From assembly GCA_016098155.1 (NCBI GenBank), contig JAAAJB010000737.1, forward strand, positions 1-15,109: 15,109 nt of DNA. Reading direction: 5' to 3'. Below the pieces are notes generated by a model. The model was not told the DNA's origin. It saw only the letters and a program-made list of their open reading frames with translations, and searched no databases. Positions 1 through 8,813 of this stretch are shown here, piece after piece. This DNA comes from Actinomortierella ambigua (taxonomy: Eukaryota > Mortierellomycota > Mortierellomycetes > Mortierellales > Mortierellaceae). The translations under genes were made by a program, and so were the position numbers. Numbering within the stretch: the first letter of the stretch is position 1; each line of letters starts with the position of its first letter.

Positions 1-35
1 ACACCGGGAGGTCCAAAGGTACGGTGCGAGCTCAT
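1..35 (-). CDS. Probable 5' start of an unidentified minus-strand gene (partial)
   Basis: Reading the minus strand, an ATG at 35-33 opens a frame that stays open to the left edge and reads MSSHRTFGPPGV. The bases are GC-richer than the flank to their right, as in coding sequence. Just before the ATG, a TCAG acceptor (41-38) is preceded by a CTGAC branch-like element (57-53). The minus strand upstream is pyrimidine-rich, as it is before the other gene starts in this window. The product is not recognised. An alternative reading on the plus strand is that bases 1-18 end an exon, followed by an intron at 19-137 (GT..AG, 119 bp) and a short last exon at 138-197 ending in TAA. Only a dozen codons are visible, so both the strand and the existence of the gene are inference. 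Confidence 0.33.
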   Translation of the reverse strand, partial: MSSHRTFGPPG

Positions 36-37
36 GA

Positions 38-379
38 CTGACTTGGCTTGGTCAGGTGTGCAAGTGGATAAGTTCAGTTGGATTAAGCAACGCACTTTCT
101 GTTGTGTGTGTTGACAGTCCAGACCCTTTGTGTCTAGGAAACAACTTCTTCCATACCTGTCCGTGATTTCTCCTCAAACCCCACAAGCCTCAGCTAAATG
201 GCATTCTGCCAACATGAATAGGATGACAACTACGACTCGATTTATTTTTCTACCCACACACTAGTTTGACTAGCAAACACCCTTCACTTGTACATCTCCC
301 TTCCCTTCCTCTCTCCGCACACGCAAACGGACATTTGCAAGCCCACACATCCACACATATCAAAGTAGTTTTCACTTAC
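38..379 (-). other. Candidate 5'UTR intron of the left-edge gene
   Basis: On the minus strand a perfect GTAAGT donor lies at 379-374 (sequence GGTGCT|GTAAGT). A CTGAC-type branch site lies at about 57-53, and a TCAG acceptor ends at 38, two bases before the ATG at 35. The resulting 342-bp intron would leave a short untranslated exon to its right. No homology supports this. Another acceptor/donor pair on the same strand (near 198 and 154) could define a small internal exon. The stretch has no convincing long open frame. Confidence 0.25.
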
Positions 380-833
380 AGCACCAACACCTAACAGATC
401 CTAATAATACACATTGCTGTAGTTTGATTGTAATTGACATAAGACTTGTCAGTTTTTTACTTGAGACGGAGAGAAGTGAGGTAAGAAAGCGGCAAGGGAG
501 GGTAGAGTCTTGGCAGAGATAAGCAGAGAGATGGTGGGGAGGCAGAGACAAATGCAAAGGAAGCAAGAGAGAGAGAGGGAGTGGATGTGTTTGCCACCCA
601 GCACCTACAGGGAACAAATGTGTGTGAGTGGAACTTTGCAAGGGTTTTCGCAGAAGGGGTGAGAGATAATAACCTCCACTAAGCGTTCGTGTCAAATCCA
701 AAAAATTGCAACTCTGTAAAATTTCACAAAGGTGATAGTGAAAACAAAACAAACGTTTACTATTGTACAAGAGGGGAAAATACTAAAACAAAGTAGAAAG
801 AATGGGGGGGATAGGGTATCCATTTTTTTTTTT
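380..833. other. Intergenic stretch: leader of the left-edge gene and 3' flank of byr4
   Basis: No supported gene. From about 465 to 600 the plus strand is purine-rich (GAGA and GAAG runs), so the minus strand is a polypyrimidine tract like those before the other starts here. It is therefore a candidate promoter/leader for the gene at 1-35. The part nearest 833 is the 3' flank of the byr4-like gene: a T13 run on the plus strand (823-835) touches its stop codon, followed leftward by AT-rich sequence. A 132-codon open frame on the minus strand (770-372) is just translated CT-rich sequence and is not called. Confidence 0.4.
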
Positions 834-3800
834 TTACGACAGCTGTTTGGCGGCCACCACCGCCGCCGCCGCCTGCTGCAGTATCTGCTGCTGCTGTTGC
901 TGCAGCTCCGACTTTCTCTTCAACTGTTGAAGGTACTTTTGCTGCTGCTCTCTCGCCACCGTAGCCCGCTCAAACTCACGCAAGATGTCCGCGAGCCGGT
1001 GTGGAGGCGGCCGTCCACGCGCGCTCGACTGCACGCGGTACCCGCGCTCCATCTGGTCGCTCTCATACGCCTCGTCATCGAAATCATCATTTATCGCCAA
1101 ATGATGTCCACCACCACCACCACCACCACCAATATCCCCATTGCTGGTACCGTTGGCGTATGTGGAGGCCTCGCCACCAACACCAGCACCATCGCAGTCA
1201 CCAGCACCACTGTTCATCGCCAACTGCTTCAGATCGACAATCCCGACGGAGCTGTTACCGGTCATGGATCCCGAGCTAGTGCTAGAATCAGGTGACTCGC
1301 CCTGCTCCTGCTCTTGCTCCTGCTCCTGTTGTGGTTCTCGCTCGTGCTCATGCTCATGCTCATGTTCACGCGCTCCTTGTTGAAGGCCAGGAACTTCCAG
1401 CGGTGGCAATGGTGCAGTATCACGCAAAGCCTTGGCACCATAGGGTTCACCGCGCCGTACAATCGCCAATGTCGCAGCGTATGACAGTCGCTGAGGCGTC
1501 GTCGTTGTCGTCGTCATTGTCACCGTCTTTGTCTTCTCATCAAACGTCGTCGCCACCTTGTTGTTGTTGCTGTTGTTGTTGCAGAAATGCGTCTGGTAAC
1601 CACCGTTCGCATCGCCGCCATTGTGGGCTGCCCCGGCTGGAGTGGAAACACCTGAGAACAGCGTCAACAGGCCCTTGCCGCCGCCACCGACTCCTGGAGC
1701 ATCACGCGACTGTGGCAGTTGTTGTTGCTGGATCGACTGAGCCGCCGCATGGCCGAGCGTCTTGGCCTTGGCAGCATTGCCCTTCTTCTTCCTAAACGTG
1801 AAAGACCGCTTGAACTTGCCCATGCTAGGCACAGGTCCTTCCTCAGAAGCACGGTTTCCATTGACCTCCTGGTGAGGAGAAGAAGAAGAATCAGTTGTCC
1901 CATGGGATGACTCGGACGACAACCGCTGCAACTGAGGAGGGTTTTCTTGTTGCTGCCGAGAGTTTCTCCGACTCGCCGGGCGTGGTGCTTCTTTGTTCTC
2001 GGCCTTTTGCTTCCGGAAGGCCTCTGGTAAGGGCAGTCGACGATGCAGCGGCTTTGCCACCGCTGTCTCACCGAGCGCTAGAGTCGCTCCTGGTGACTTG
2101 TTGTTGTTGTTGCCCTTGATCATTGCACCCAGAGACATGAGCGACTTTTTCTTCTTGGTTGCTTGCTTTGACGGCTGCTCCTGCTCCTTCTCCTGCTCCA
2201 GCGTCTGCTTCTGCTCCTTCTCCTGTGATTGCGGCTGCTTCTCCTGCTCCGGTCGCACCTCAGCTTGATCCTTTCTACAAGACTTGTCGCCCCCAAAGAG
2301 ACCCTTCAATGTCGCTTGCTTAATCTTCTTGGGCAACGTGTCCTTCTCCTTCTTCTTCTTGTCAACATTGGCAGGAGCTATGCGCATAGACCCCAAGCGA
2401 GCCTTGATCGTCATCACGGGTGCGGCTGCTGCTACGGCAGCCACGGGAGGAGGAGGAGGCAATGCACTGGCACTGGCACTGACATTGGCACCGGGTGAGC
2501 AAGGGAGTGCAAAGAACCGGCCGGCATCGCGTCGGTGCTGGGCCTCGGCAGCCAAGCACTCTTCCAGAAACTTGTCCGTAATGTCAAACTCAAGTCCAAC
2601 CTCAAACTCATCACGGCTGCTGTACCCGCCTCCATTGGGTATGCCTCCCGAGACAATCCCGCCACCACCGCCCAGGACGCCGTTCGCCGCCAAGCAGGCT
2701 CGCAGACTCTTGCGACTTGGCTTGGATTCGACGGATCGGAGCAATGGATAGCCTCCTCGGATCGACCCAAAGTTACCCCCTGCTCCTGCTCCTCCGTGGG
2801 TGACCGTTGCCATCATCGTTGGTGTGGTCGGTGTGGCCGACATAGGCTCCAGGGGTTGTTCGGACCACATGGCCAGCGACTGGATGATCGCATCATCCTT
2901 GTCGATCGTGGACAGGTCTTCGCTTGCAAACCCGGGAGGGATCTGCAGACGGATGGATCCATACCGGCTCTTGCGTCCACCACTACCACGACGACGGCCG
3001 CCGCTGTCCTTCAACACCGGCTTGGGCTCGTCCTCTTCGTCAATCTCGCTGAGCATGCCATCGTCAGCTTCATCCATCAATCCTGCGCCGTCGTCTTCAC
3101 CCTCCCGACTTTCCTCCGTTGCTGCTACTGCCGACACCGCCGCAGGAGAAATCACGACTCGTCTTGTATCGGGGTCATGACGACGCTCCTCGCCGTCACC
3201 ACGATCGTCATGGACGCTTTGATCATTCTCTGCATCATCGCCAACGTCGTTGTCGTCATTGCTGTCGTCATTGTCTTCGTCGTCGTCGTCGTCGTCACTC
3301 TTGTCACTGTCATCGCTCAGGCCCTCAAAGACATTTGGCTCATCCCCCCAAGCATCGTCTAGGTCCGACGCATCGTCGTTCGGGTTCTTGATTCGGCGTT
3401 TGACCCGTCGCAGGGCCAGGTATGCCGGATTGATGCGCCAGCTCATGCTCACCGGGTCAAAGATCATTTTGCCCGACATCTGTGGCCGCGGGCCGCCTGA
3501 ACTGCAATGATTCATGTTTGAGATCAGGGCCGGTCTTGTGATGGTCGACGCACTCCAGACCGACGGCGACTGGCATACCGATGGACGCTGGTGTTGCTGC
3601 TGCTGCTGCTGCGGATGCGGAAAGGAAGGAAAGAGGGGTGTGGGGGCAGGCACGGCTGGCGGGGCTGGGAAGGAGAAGAACGGCTCATGGTCCTCAAACT
3701 CTTCCAAGATATCGTTGTTGCCATCCCACATCTTGTGTTCGGGGTTGTAGACCATCCCGTCAATGTCCTTGGGCTTGTCCGTTTGAGAGAGGTTGCGGAT

Positions 3801-6800
3801 TAAGGTGGGGCCTTTACCAGACTTTGTCTTTTTCTTCTTTGGCTCCTGTTTAACCAATTTTATATTCGCACACAACACCCCAATTTACCCCAGAACACAA
3901 AAAAATGATGACAGTGATGTCAGTCCACAAATTTTTTTTCGTGTATTTTTAGGAAGTAAGGTACTTTGAAGGGGCCAAAGAGAGAGAAATGAAAAAAAGG
4001 GCAACAGAGATATGAACCACATGGTGTGGTACCCTTTTCTCCCCTGCCCAATTCCTGAAGACATTTTAGAGAAATGAAAGCTACGTACCTTTACCGTTGG
4101 CTCTGTGTTTTGACCAAAGATATCAAAGAGGGATCGCCTGATTGACTTGGACTTGGGCATGCGGCTAACGTCTGGTTTCCCGGAAGGCGAGGACGCTAAT
4201 TAAACAAAGTTGTCAAACAAGAATGTTTTTGTTTGTTTGTTTGTTAGGAAGTTGTTTGGCTTCATCTTGTTTTTGGTTCAATGAGAGAGAGAAGAGAGAG
4301 AGAGACTGGGGGAGGGTGACGATAGCAGTAATGGATAATTGAGTAATAATGTGACATACCTGAGGATGATCGCAGATTATTCGTCGATGTCGGCTTTCGC
4401 AGCCAAGCTGTCACTCGTTCAGCCGAGGACTGGACATGGCTGGAGGGAGCTGGCAGGGCTGGTGGTGGTGGTGGTGGTAGCGGCACAGAAGGGTTTGTTG
4501 CGGCTAGGGGATCGCGCTTCCACTTTGGACCGTCCTCTTTCTCAAACGTAGGCAGGTTATCAAATCGTTCAAGCTCCGAACCGTCGCCAAAGGTATCATA
4601 CTTGGACCCACGCCGCAGAAACACGCGCTTCGGGAACATGCCCATCGTGGACGAGGCCACGCTCTTGGCCTCTGAAACGGTCGACACACACGAGAGCCGG
4701 CCATCTCCAGTCTCTTGAGTGTGGCGACCACCACCGTTGGTTCCTTGGTGGGCAGGCAAGTCGTCCAAGTCGAGTTCGGTTTCCCAATCAGTAAACGACG
4801 ATGACCGCGAGAACGAAGGCCGCTTCATCACATCGACAGTCAGCTGCTTGCCCGCTGCCGCACGACCGATCGACGCGTTGGAAGACGCCGTCGGCAGAGG
4901 TGGTAGCGCCGCCTTGTTGTCAAACGACGGGATCTCGCGGCGCTTATTGATCTTGGGACCGAACCTTCCGGCGAGCGAGCGAAGTCCCTCAAGAGCGCGG
5001 CGACCCGTGTGGTGCGTGGCCGGCCGGGATGATTTTTTATCGTGGTCCATCATACTTAGACTTGGAAAGGCAGGCACATCTTCATCCTGCTTTTCCTTTC
5101 CATTGTCCACACCACTTTCATCCTTTGAGGAGTTGGTGGTAGTGGCGGAGGTAGTAGTGTGTTCCTGCAACTGGAAGGACAGACGGGCTATGGTCGGTGT
5201 TGGGGCACGAGATCCAAAGGGGGTCGACTGCACTGATGAGGCAATGGTGCCATCAGGCATGGACAGCGCCAGGTAACCTCGTAGATCCATCGTCCTTGAT
5301 CGCATACTGCCTCTGGTTGGGCGGGGCAGGGATGAACGGGAGGTATCCTGCACCAGAGGCAGGTCAAGATGGGTCGAGTGGGACCGGGAGAGCGTTGGTG
5401 TCGGCGATACAGGCCTAGAAAAGTCTCCGCGTGGACGGGTCAGGCGCGGGATCTTGGAAGGGGCCGCCACAAAGTCTTTGAGCGGAACTTCCTCGCGGCA
5501 GACACGCGACTGCCGTCGCTCTGCCATCGACGGGCCGTCACGAACGACGACGTGCTTGTTGCGGCGATGGAGGGGCAGCGATTCGTCTTCACCTCCAAGC
5601 TCAATGCCATCCCAAAACTCCTCCGACCTTTTCTTCTTGAGATCGTACAGTGCCTGCGAGGCCTGGCGAGCATGCTCCGTCACCAGCTGGAGGCGGTCCA
5701 TCGTTTCGGGAAATTCGATTCCTTCCATGATGTTTTCTTCGTCGCTTATCAGACTGGCCGCGGCCATGCCGGCCGAGGTTGTCGTGGTCGTTGTTGCATC
5801 CCTCGACAATGAGGCAGAGCTGGCAAGGCTGTTTGTCTCGATGGGTGTACCAAAATCAATCTCCTCCACCTCAGACTCTGGCGAGCCGTGCCATCGAGCC
5901 CCTTCAGCGGTGGGAGTGTTGGGCTGAAGACCACGCCGCCACTTGAGGACGAGCTCCATCGGGTTTAAATCCTCAGAGAGGTCAAAGTCCTCATCCAAGG
6001 TCTCTATGGTCTCCATGGCCGGCGTAGAGACGGATTTTTTGAGTGCCTGGGCTGCATCGCAAGCAACCCCTACCAAGGTAGCATTGGCGTAGACAGCGGT
6101 GGTCGTCAGCGCAGGGGATGTGGAAATCGAGGCCGAGACCGAGGCCGAGGGAGACGCGGGTGGTGAGGAGAGGGGGCGGCGGGCGAGCAGTGAAGTAGGG
6201 CTTTTCAGAGGGGTAGGGATGACAAGATGATCTCCCCTGGCCAATGTTAGTGCTGTCAGCTGAGGGCGAGGGCGAAGAGGCGAGGAAGGAAGAAGAAGGG
6301 ACGAAGGGGATGGGGGTGACGAAGACAGGGAGGAGGACGAGGACGAGGACAGGTACGACACGACGGCGAGCGCAGAGTCTTTTGTGTTTGCAGCAGCAGA
6401 GGCAGAAGCAGAAGCAGCAGAAGCAGCAGAAGCATGATAAGCAGTGTGGTTCTTGGCAGCGGGGAGAGGCGTGGTCGCCAAAGACAAAAGTGCCGAGGAC
6501 GACGCAGGATGAGAGAGGCCCATGGCCTCGTCCATTAGGGCTAGGGCCTCTTCGTCCGCGTTGTGCGGTGCTTTACTGCTCCGAGCAGCCAGCACGGCCC
6601 TCACCCGACTAAAGTGAAAGCCCTCGGAGGGCAACTGCATGTCATCGGCCCAGTCGTTGACAACCTCTTTTTTGTTGTGTTGGGCGTAGATGCGTGTGAT
6701 TGTGCCAGAATAGGTGGGCAGCTTGAAGGAGTTTTGTCGCTGCAATGATGAAGGGGGCAGGCTGCCTGGCGCGGCAGGGGCTGGTGCGCTGGCGGATCGT

Positions 6801-7672
6801 GATGGCACTACTGCTGAGAGTGCTGCTGTCGTCGCAGCCTCTGTTGCCCCTGGCGATGCTGGTACTGTCTCTGTCTCTGGGTCTGGATCTGGGAGTGGGA
6901 AGGGTGGTCGGTCTTGGCCAAGTTGTCGCGCTGCTTCCAAACTGTCCTGCGACGAGGCGTCTGACGTGGGAGATGCTTCCACAGAGGCAGTAGCGGATGA
7001 AGAAGCAGAGAAGGAGGAGGATGCGGCGACGGGGGCGGAGGCGGAGGCGGAGGCGGATACAGAGGACGACGTAGAAGCAGAGGATACGGAGGAGACGGGG
7101 CGGGGCCGGAGCCGAGATGGTGGCGTCGGTGTGACTGGTGTAGGCAAAAATGTGGTGGCAACCACCGCGGCTGATGGCTGCGACCCCGCCCTGTTCATCA
7201 GAGGCCGCGGTGGGGCCGCGCGCGGCCGGTGTACGGCATTCGGTGGCAGCCCTTTGTTGTGGAGATGTTGAAATTGTTGTTGTTGTTGTTGTTGCTGTTG
7301 AAGATACTGGTGAGGGGGATGTTGTAGCTGTTGGTGGTTTTGCCTTTGCTTCTGCTTCTGCAGAGGAGTATGGCGGTCGATGGGCAGCTGAAAGTAGTCG
7401 CCTGGATCCGATGCCGACGAGGAGTCGGACAGGGAGAGTGGCGACCGGTTAAAGATTTGTTCCAAGGGCTGAAAATCCAGGTCGTCCCAACCCTCGTTGT
7501 CGTCGTCGTTGTTAATGTTATTGTTGTCGATCCTCAGGTGGATATCGCCGCGGTTGTGGCTAGCATGGCTGAATACATCTACTGTAGGCGGTGGAGTAGG
7601 AGGAGAGGGAGTCGACAGTGCGTGGGGAGGAGGGGTCGTGTCATTGCGAGGATGCATCAGGGCCATTGGCAT
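834..7672 (-). CDS. byr4: Byr4/Bfa1-family scaffold of the mitotic-exit (SIN/MEN) two-component GAP, enlarged
   Basis: Likely partner of a Bub2/Cdc16 TBC protein, together forming the GAP that restrains the Spg1/Tem1 GTPase at the spindle pole body and so blocks premature septation or mitotic exit (family knowledge). Three exons fit: 7672-4360, 4195-4089 and 3845-834. The introns are 4359-4196 (GTATGT..TTAG, phase 1) and 4088-3846 (GTACGT..ACAG, phase 0). Joined, they give about 2143 residues, against about 570-670 in budding and fission yeast. Family signatures seen: acidic motifs WDDLDF (~62), DWADDMQLP (~340), MEGIEFPE (~649) and EEFWDGIEL (~684); basic KSIRRSLFDIF across exon 2; PTLIRNL then GMVYNPEHKMWDGN (~1170); RPALI with MIFDPVSMSWRINP (~1267); and EFEVGLEFDITDKF (~1553). 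Between them lie Ser/Ala, poly-Gln, poly-Asp, His-Glu and poly-Gly inserts. The start is the first ATG of the open frame; ATGs at codons 3 and 6 are alternatives. Family assignment is strong; exact ends are less sure. Confidence 0.82.
1302..1370 (-). repeat. Glu-Gln and Glu-His dipeptide repeats inside byr4 exon 3
   Basis: Imperfect hexanucleotide repeats in frame in the byr4-like gene: about 1300-1335 encodes alternating Gln/Glu, and 1342-1370 encodes alternating His/Glu (HEHEHEHE). The plus strand shows repeated GCTCCT and GCTCAT units. These are coding microsatellites that expand as dipeptides. No function can be assigned. Confidence 0.8.
3270..3300 (-). repeat. GAC/GAT triplet tract encoding an Asp-rich run in byr4
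   Basis: A run of GTC triplets on the plus strand reads as consecutive Asp codons on the minus strand (DDDDDDED). It sits in a roughly 60-residue acidic region shortly after the conserved MIFDPVSMSWRINP block. Acidic clusters are common in Byr4/Bfa1 proteins, but here the tract is expanded by triplet repetition. Confidence 0.7.
3846..4088 (-). other. Intron 2 of the byr4-like gene
   Basis: 243 bp, donor GTACGT directly after ACGGTAAAG, acceptor AAACAG. It falls between codons and joins ...TEPTVK to EPKKKKTKSGKG, giving one continuous basic stretch before the conserved PTLIRNL segment. The overlapping GTAAAG six bases upstream is a weaker alternative donor that would remove two residues. The intron is AT-rich relative to the exons and holds in-frame stops. 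Confidence 0.72.
4196..4359 (-). other. Intron 1 of the byr4-like gene
   Basis: 164 bp, donor GTATGT and acceptor AATTAG, with a CTAAC branch-like element inside. It interrupts a codon after its first base: g from exon 1 plus cg from exon 2 gives Ala. On the plus strand it carries a short TTTG tetranucleotide run (about 4225-4245). The exon 1 frame continues open through most of the intron, so an unspliced reading would add a stretch unlike the rest of the protein. The phase match and the return of family motifs downstream support removal. Confidence 0.75.
7265..7300 (-). repeat. CAA/CAG tract encoding poly-Gln near the N-terminus of byr4
   Basis: TTG/CTG triplets on the plus strand encode about nine consecutive Gln on the minus strand (residues ~125-133), flanked by further Gln/His-rich sequence. 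The tract lies between the first two acidic motifs, in the large low-complexity insert. Confidence 0.75.
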
Positions 7673-7920
7673 CCAATTGCAACCGGGGTGGGGAAGGAGA
7701 CAGGAAGGGGGTGGTGTGGGTAGGGAAGAAGAAGACGACGACGGCGACCCGATTCTTCTTTCTACTTTACTTTTCTGTGTTCTCCGTGTGCTTCAGGTGC
7801 ACGCCAGCCTGGCTGAATGAGAAGGAAGGAAGGAAGGATGAATGAGATTGAATGGATTGGTGCTCTACTTGTAATTATAGCAAGGGTTGAGTGAAGCAAA
7901 GCAAAAAGGGCGAGTGTCTG

Positions 7921-7990
7921 TGTTGTGTATGTGTGTATGTGTGTGTGTGGGGGGGGGGCGAAGTGCGGAGGAGCAAAGACGGGGGGGGGG
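7921..7990 (+). repeat. GT-rich microsatellite with two G10 homopolymers
   Basis: An imperfect (GT)n stretch (about 7921-7948) runs into ten consecutive G (7949-7958). A second ten-G run follows at 7981-7990, continued by AGGGAG. The G-runs are on the plus strand, the template side for the byr4-like gene. No strict four-run quadruplex motif with 1-7 base loops is completed, though looser G-rich structures are possible. Homopolymers this long are also prone to sequencing error. Confidence 0.7.
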
Positions 7991-8019
7991 AGGGAGTGCA
8001 GAGACGCACAAAGGTGGAG

Positions 8020-8072
8020 AAGACAGACAGCCAGACACAGAGAGACAGAGAGACAGACAAACAGAGAGAGTT
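8020..8072 (+). repeat. AGACAG-type purine microsatellite
   Basis: Imperfect AGACAG/AGAGACAG units repeat through this stretch of the divergent intergenic region. It is non-coding, and the open frames over it are just translated repeat. Confidence 0.65.
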
Positions 8073-8275
8073 GAGGGTACAAGGGGGGCACAATACGAGA
8101 AAGAAGAGAGGTGAGAATGAGCAAAAGGGAGCGAGATATGTTCAACGAAAGGAGGCAATGGGGGAGGATGTACAAGTACGTAAAGTACACGCTACAAACA
8201 CTCTACAAACAACAATATAGATCAGTTTGGAGAGAAAAAGAAGACAATAATATAGAATGCAATACAATGGGGGTG

Positions 8276-8340
8276 GGAGAGAGAGAGAGAGAGAAAGAGA
8301 GAGAAATAGAGAGAAAGAGAGAGAGGGCGAGAGAAGAAGA
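8276..8340 (+). repeat. (GA)n microsatellite
   Basis: An almost pure GA tract of about 65 bases with a few AAA and AAT interruptions, in the divergent intergenic region. On the minus strand it reads (CT)n. GA/CT repeats can bind GAGA-type factors or exclude nucleosomes in other eukaryotes; nothing in the sequence shows that here. Confidence 0.85.
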
Positions 8341-8813
8341 ACACAGAAAGAAGAGTCAGCAAGGGGGACAAAGGACAGCAAAGGACAAGACCCAAGGACA
8401 AACACGATTACAATGTCAAGTCAAGGGTCGGAAGAAAAGTGTGCGCTGTTGCGTGAGAGAGAACAGAGAGAGAACAGAGAGAGAATGAAAGGAAGAAAAA
8501 GGGGGGGCTGCTTCCATGTGGCGAGTTTGAAAGGTGAGAGAAAGAAAAGAAAGAGAGAACCCTGGGTGGTGGGGATGGGATGGGATGTGCCCTTTATATG
8601 AAGAGGACTTGCTTTGACAATGCTTGCTTGCTTCCTTGGCTTGCTTGCCCTAGCTGGCTGCATTGTATAGATGCGAATGTTAAAGTGTGTGTTATATTTC
8701 TTGCAGCGACCCTTACTCCCACACACACACACTCTTTGTCTCTCCCTCTCTCTGTCTCTTTGCATTCACACGCACCACCCCACATTCCTTTGCTCTCATT
8801 CATCCCGCTACAG

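Larger units (their letters stand above)
7673..8813. promoter_or_regulatory. Divergent intergenic region between the byr4-like and thioesterase genes
   Basis: About 1.14 kb separates the two start codons, which point away from each other. The plus strand is strongly purine-rich from about 7810 to 8560, with GGAA and GA runs. It then becomes pyrimidine-rich from about 8720 to 8810, so each gene has a CT-rich leader on its own strand. TATA-like elements sit about 200 bases before each start: TATAATTA on the minus strand near 7880-7870, and TTTATATGA near 8592-8600 on the plus strand. A minus-strand CCAAT lies at 7860-7856. Open frames here are translated simple sequence. Promoter function is inferred from position and composition. 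Confidence 0.5.

Noticed and set aside
732..1295. A plus-strand open frame rich in Leu and Arg at the end of byr4
   Set aside because: It is opposite the Gln/Ala-rich C-terminus of the byr4 reading; Leu/Arg richness is what antisense of CAG/GCC codons gives.
2535..3362. A 275-codon plus-strand open frame ending in a Val/Ile-rich, membrane-like stretch
   Set aside because: The apparent membrane segment is the reverse reading of the Asp-codon (GAC/GAT) tract of byr4. The minus-strand frame carries the conserved family motifs.
3900..3925. ATGATGA ... GTGATGTCAG resembling a snoRNA C box with nearby D-like sequence in byr4 intron 2
   Set aside because: It is on the strand opposite to the host transcript, and no properly spaced CTGA D box or terminal stem was found.
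7981..7994. Strict G-quadruplex motif
   Set aside because: The G10 run plus AGGG supplies only three separable GGG runs within short loops, so the usual four-run rule is not met.
7762..8190. Several open frames in the divergent intergenic region, some resembling hydrophobic or signal-peptide proteins
   Set aside because: They are translations of GA/CT, GT and ACAG microsatellites in several frames at once, with no codon bias of the real genes.
8610..8660. TGCT/TTGC tetranucleotide clusters suspected as a binding-site array or inverted repeat
   Set aside because: The units are irregular, few, and without dyad symmetry; simple repeat drift explains them.
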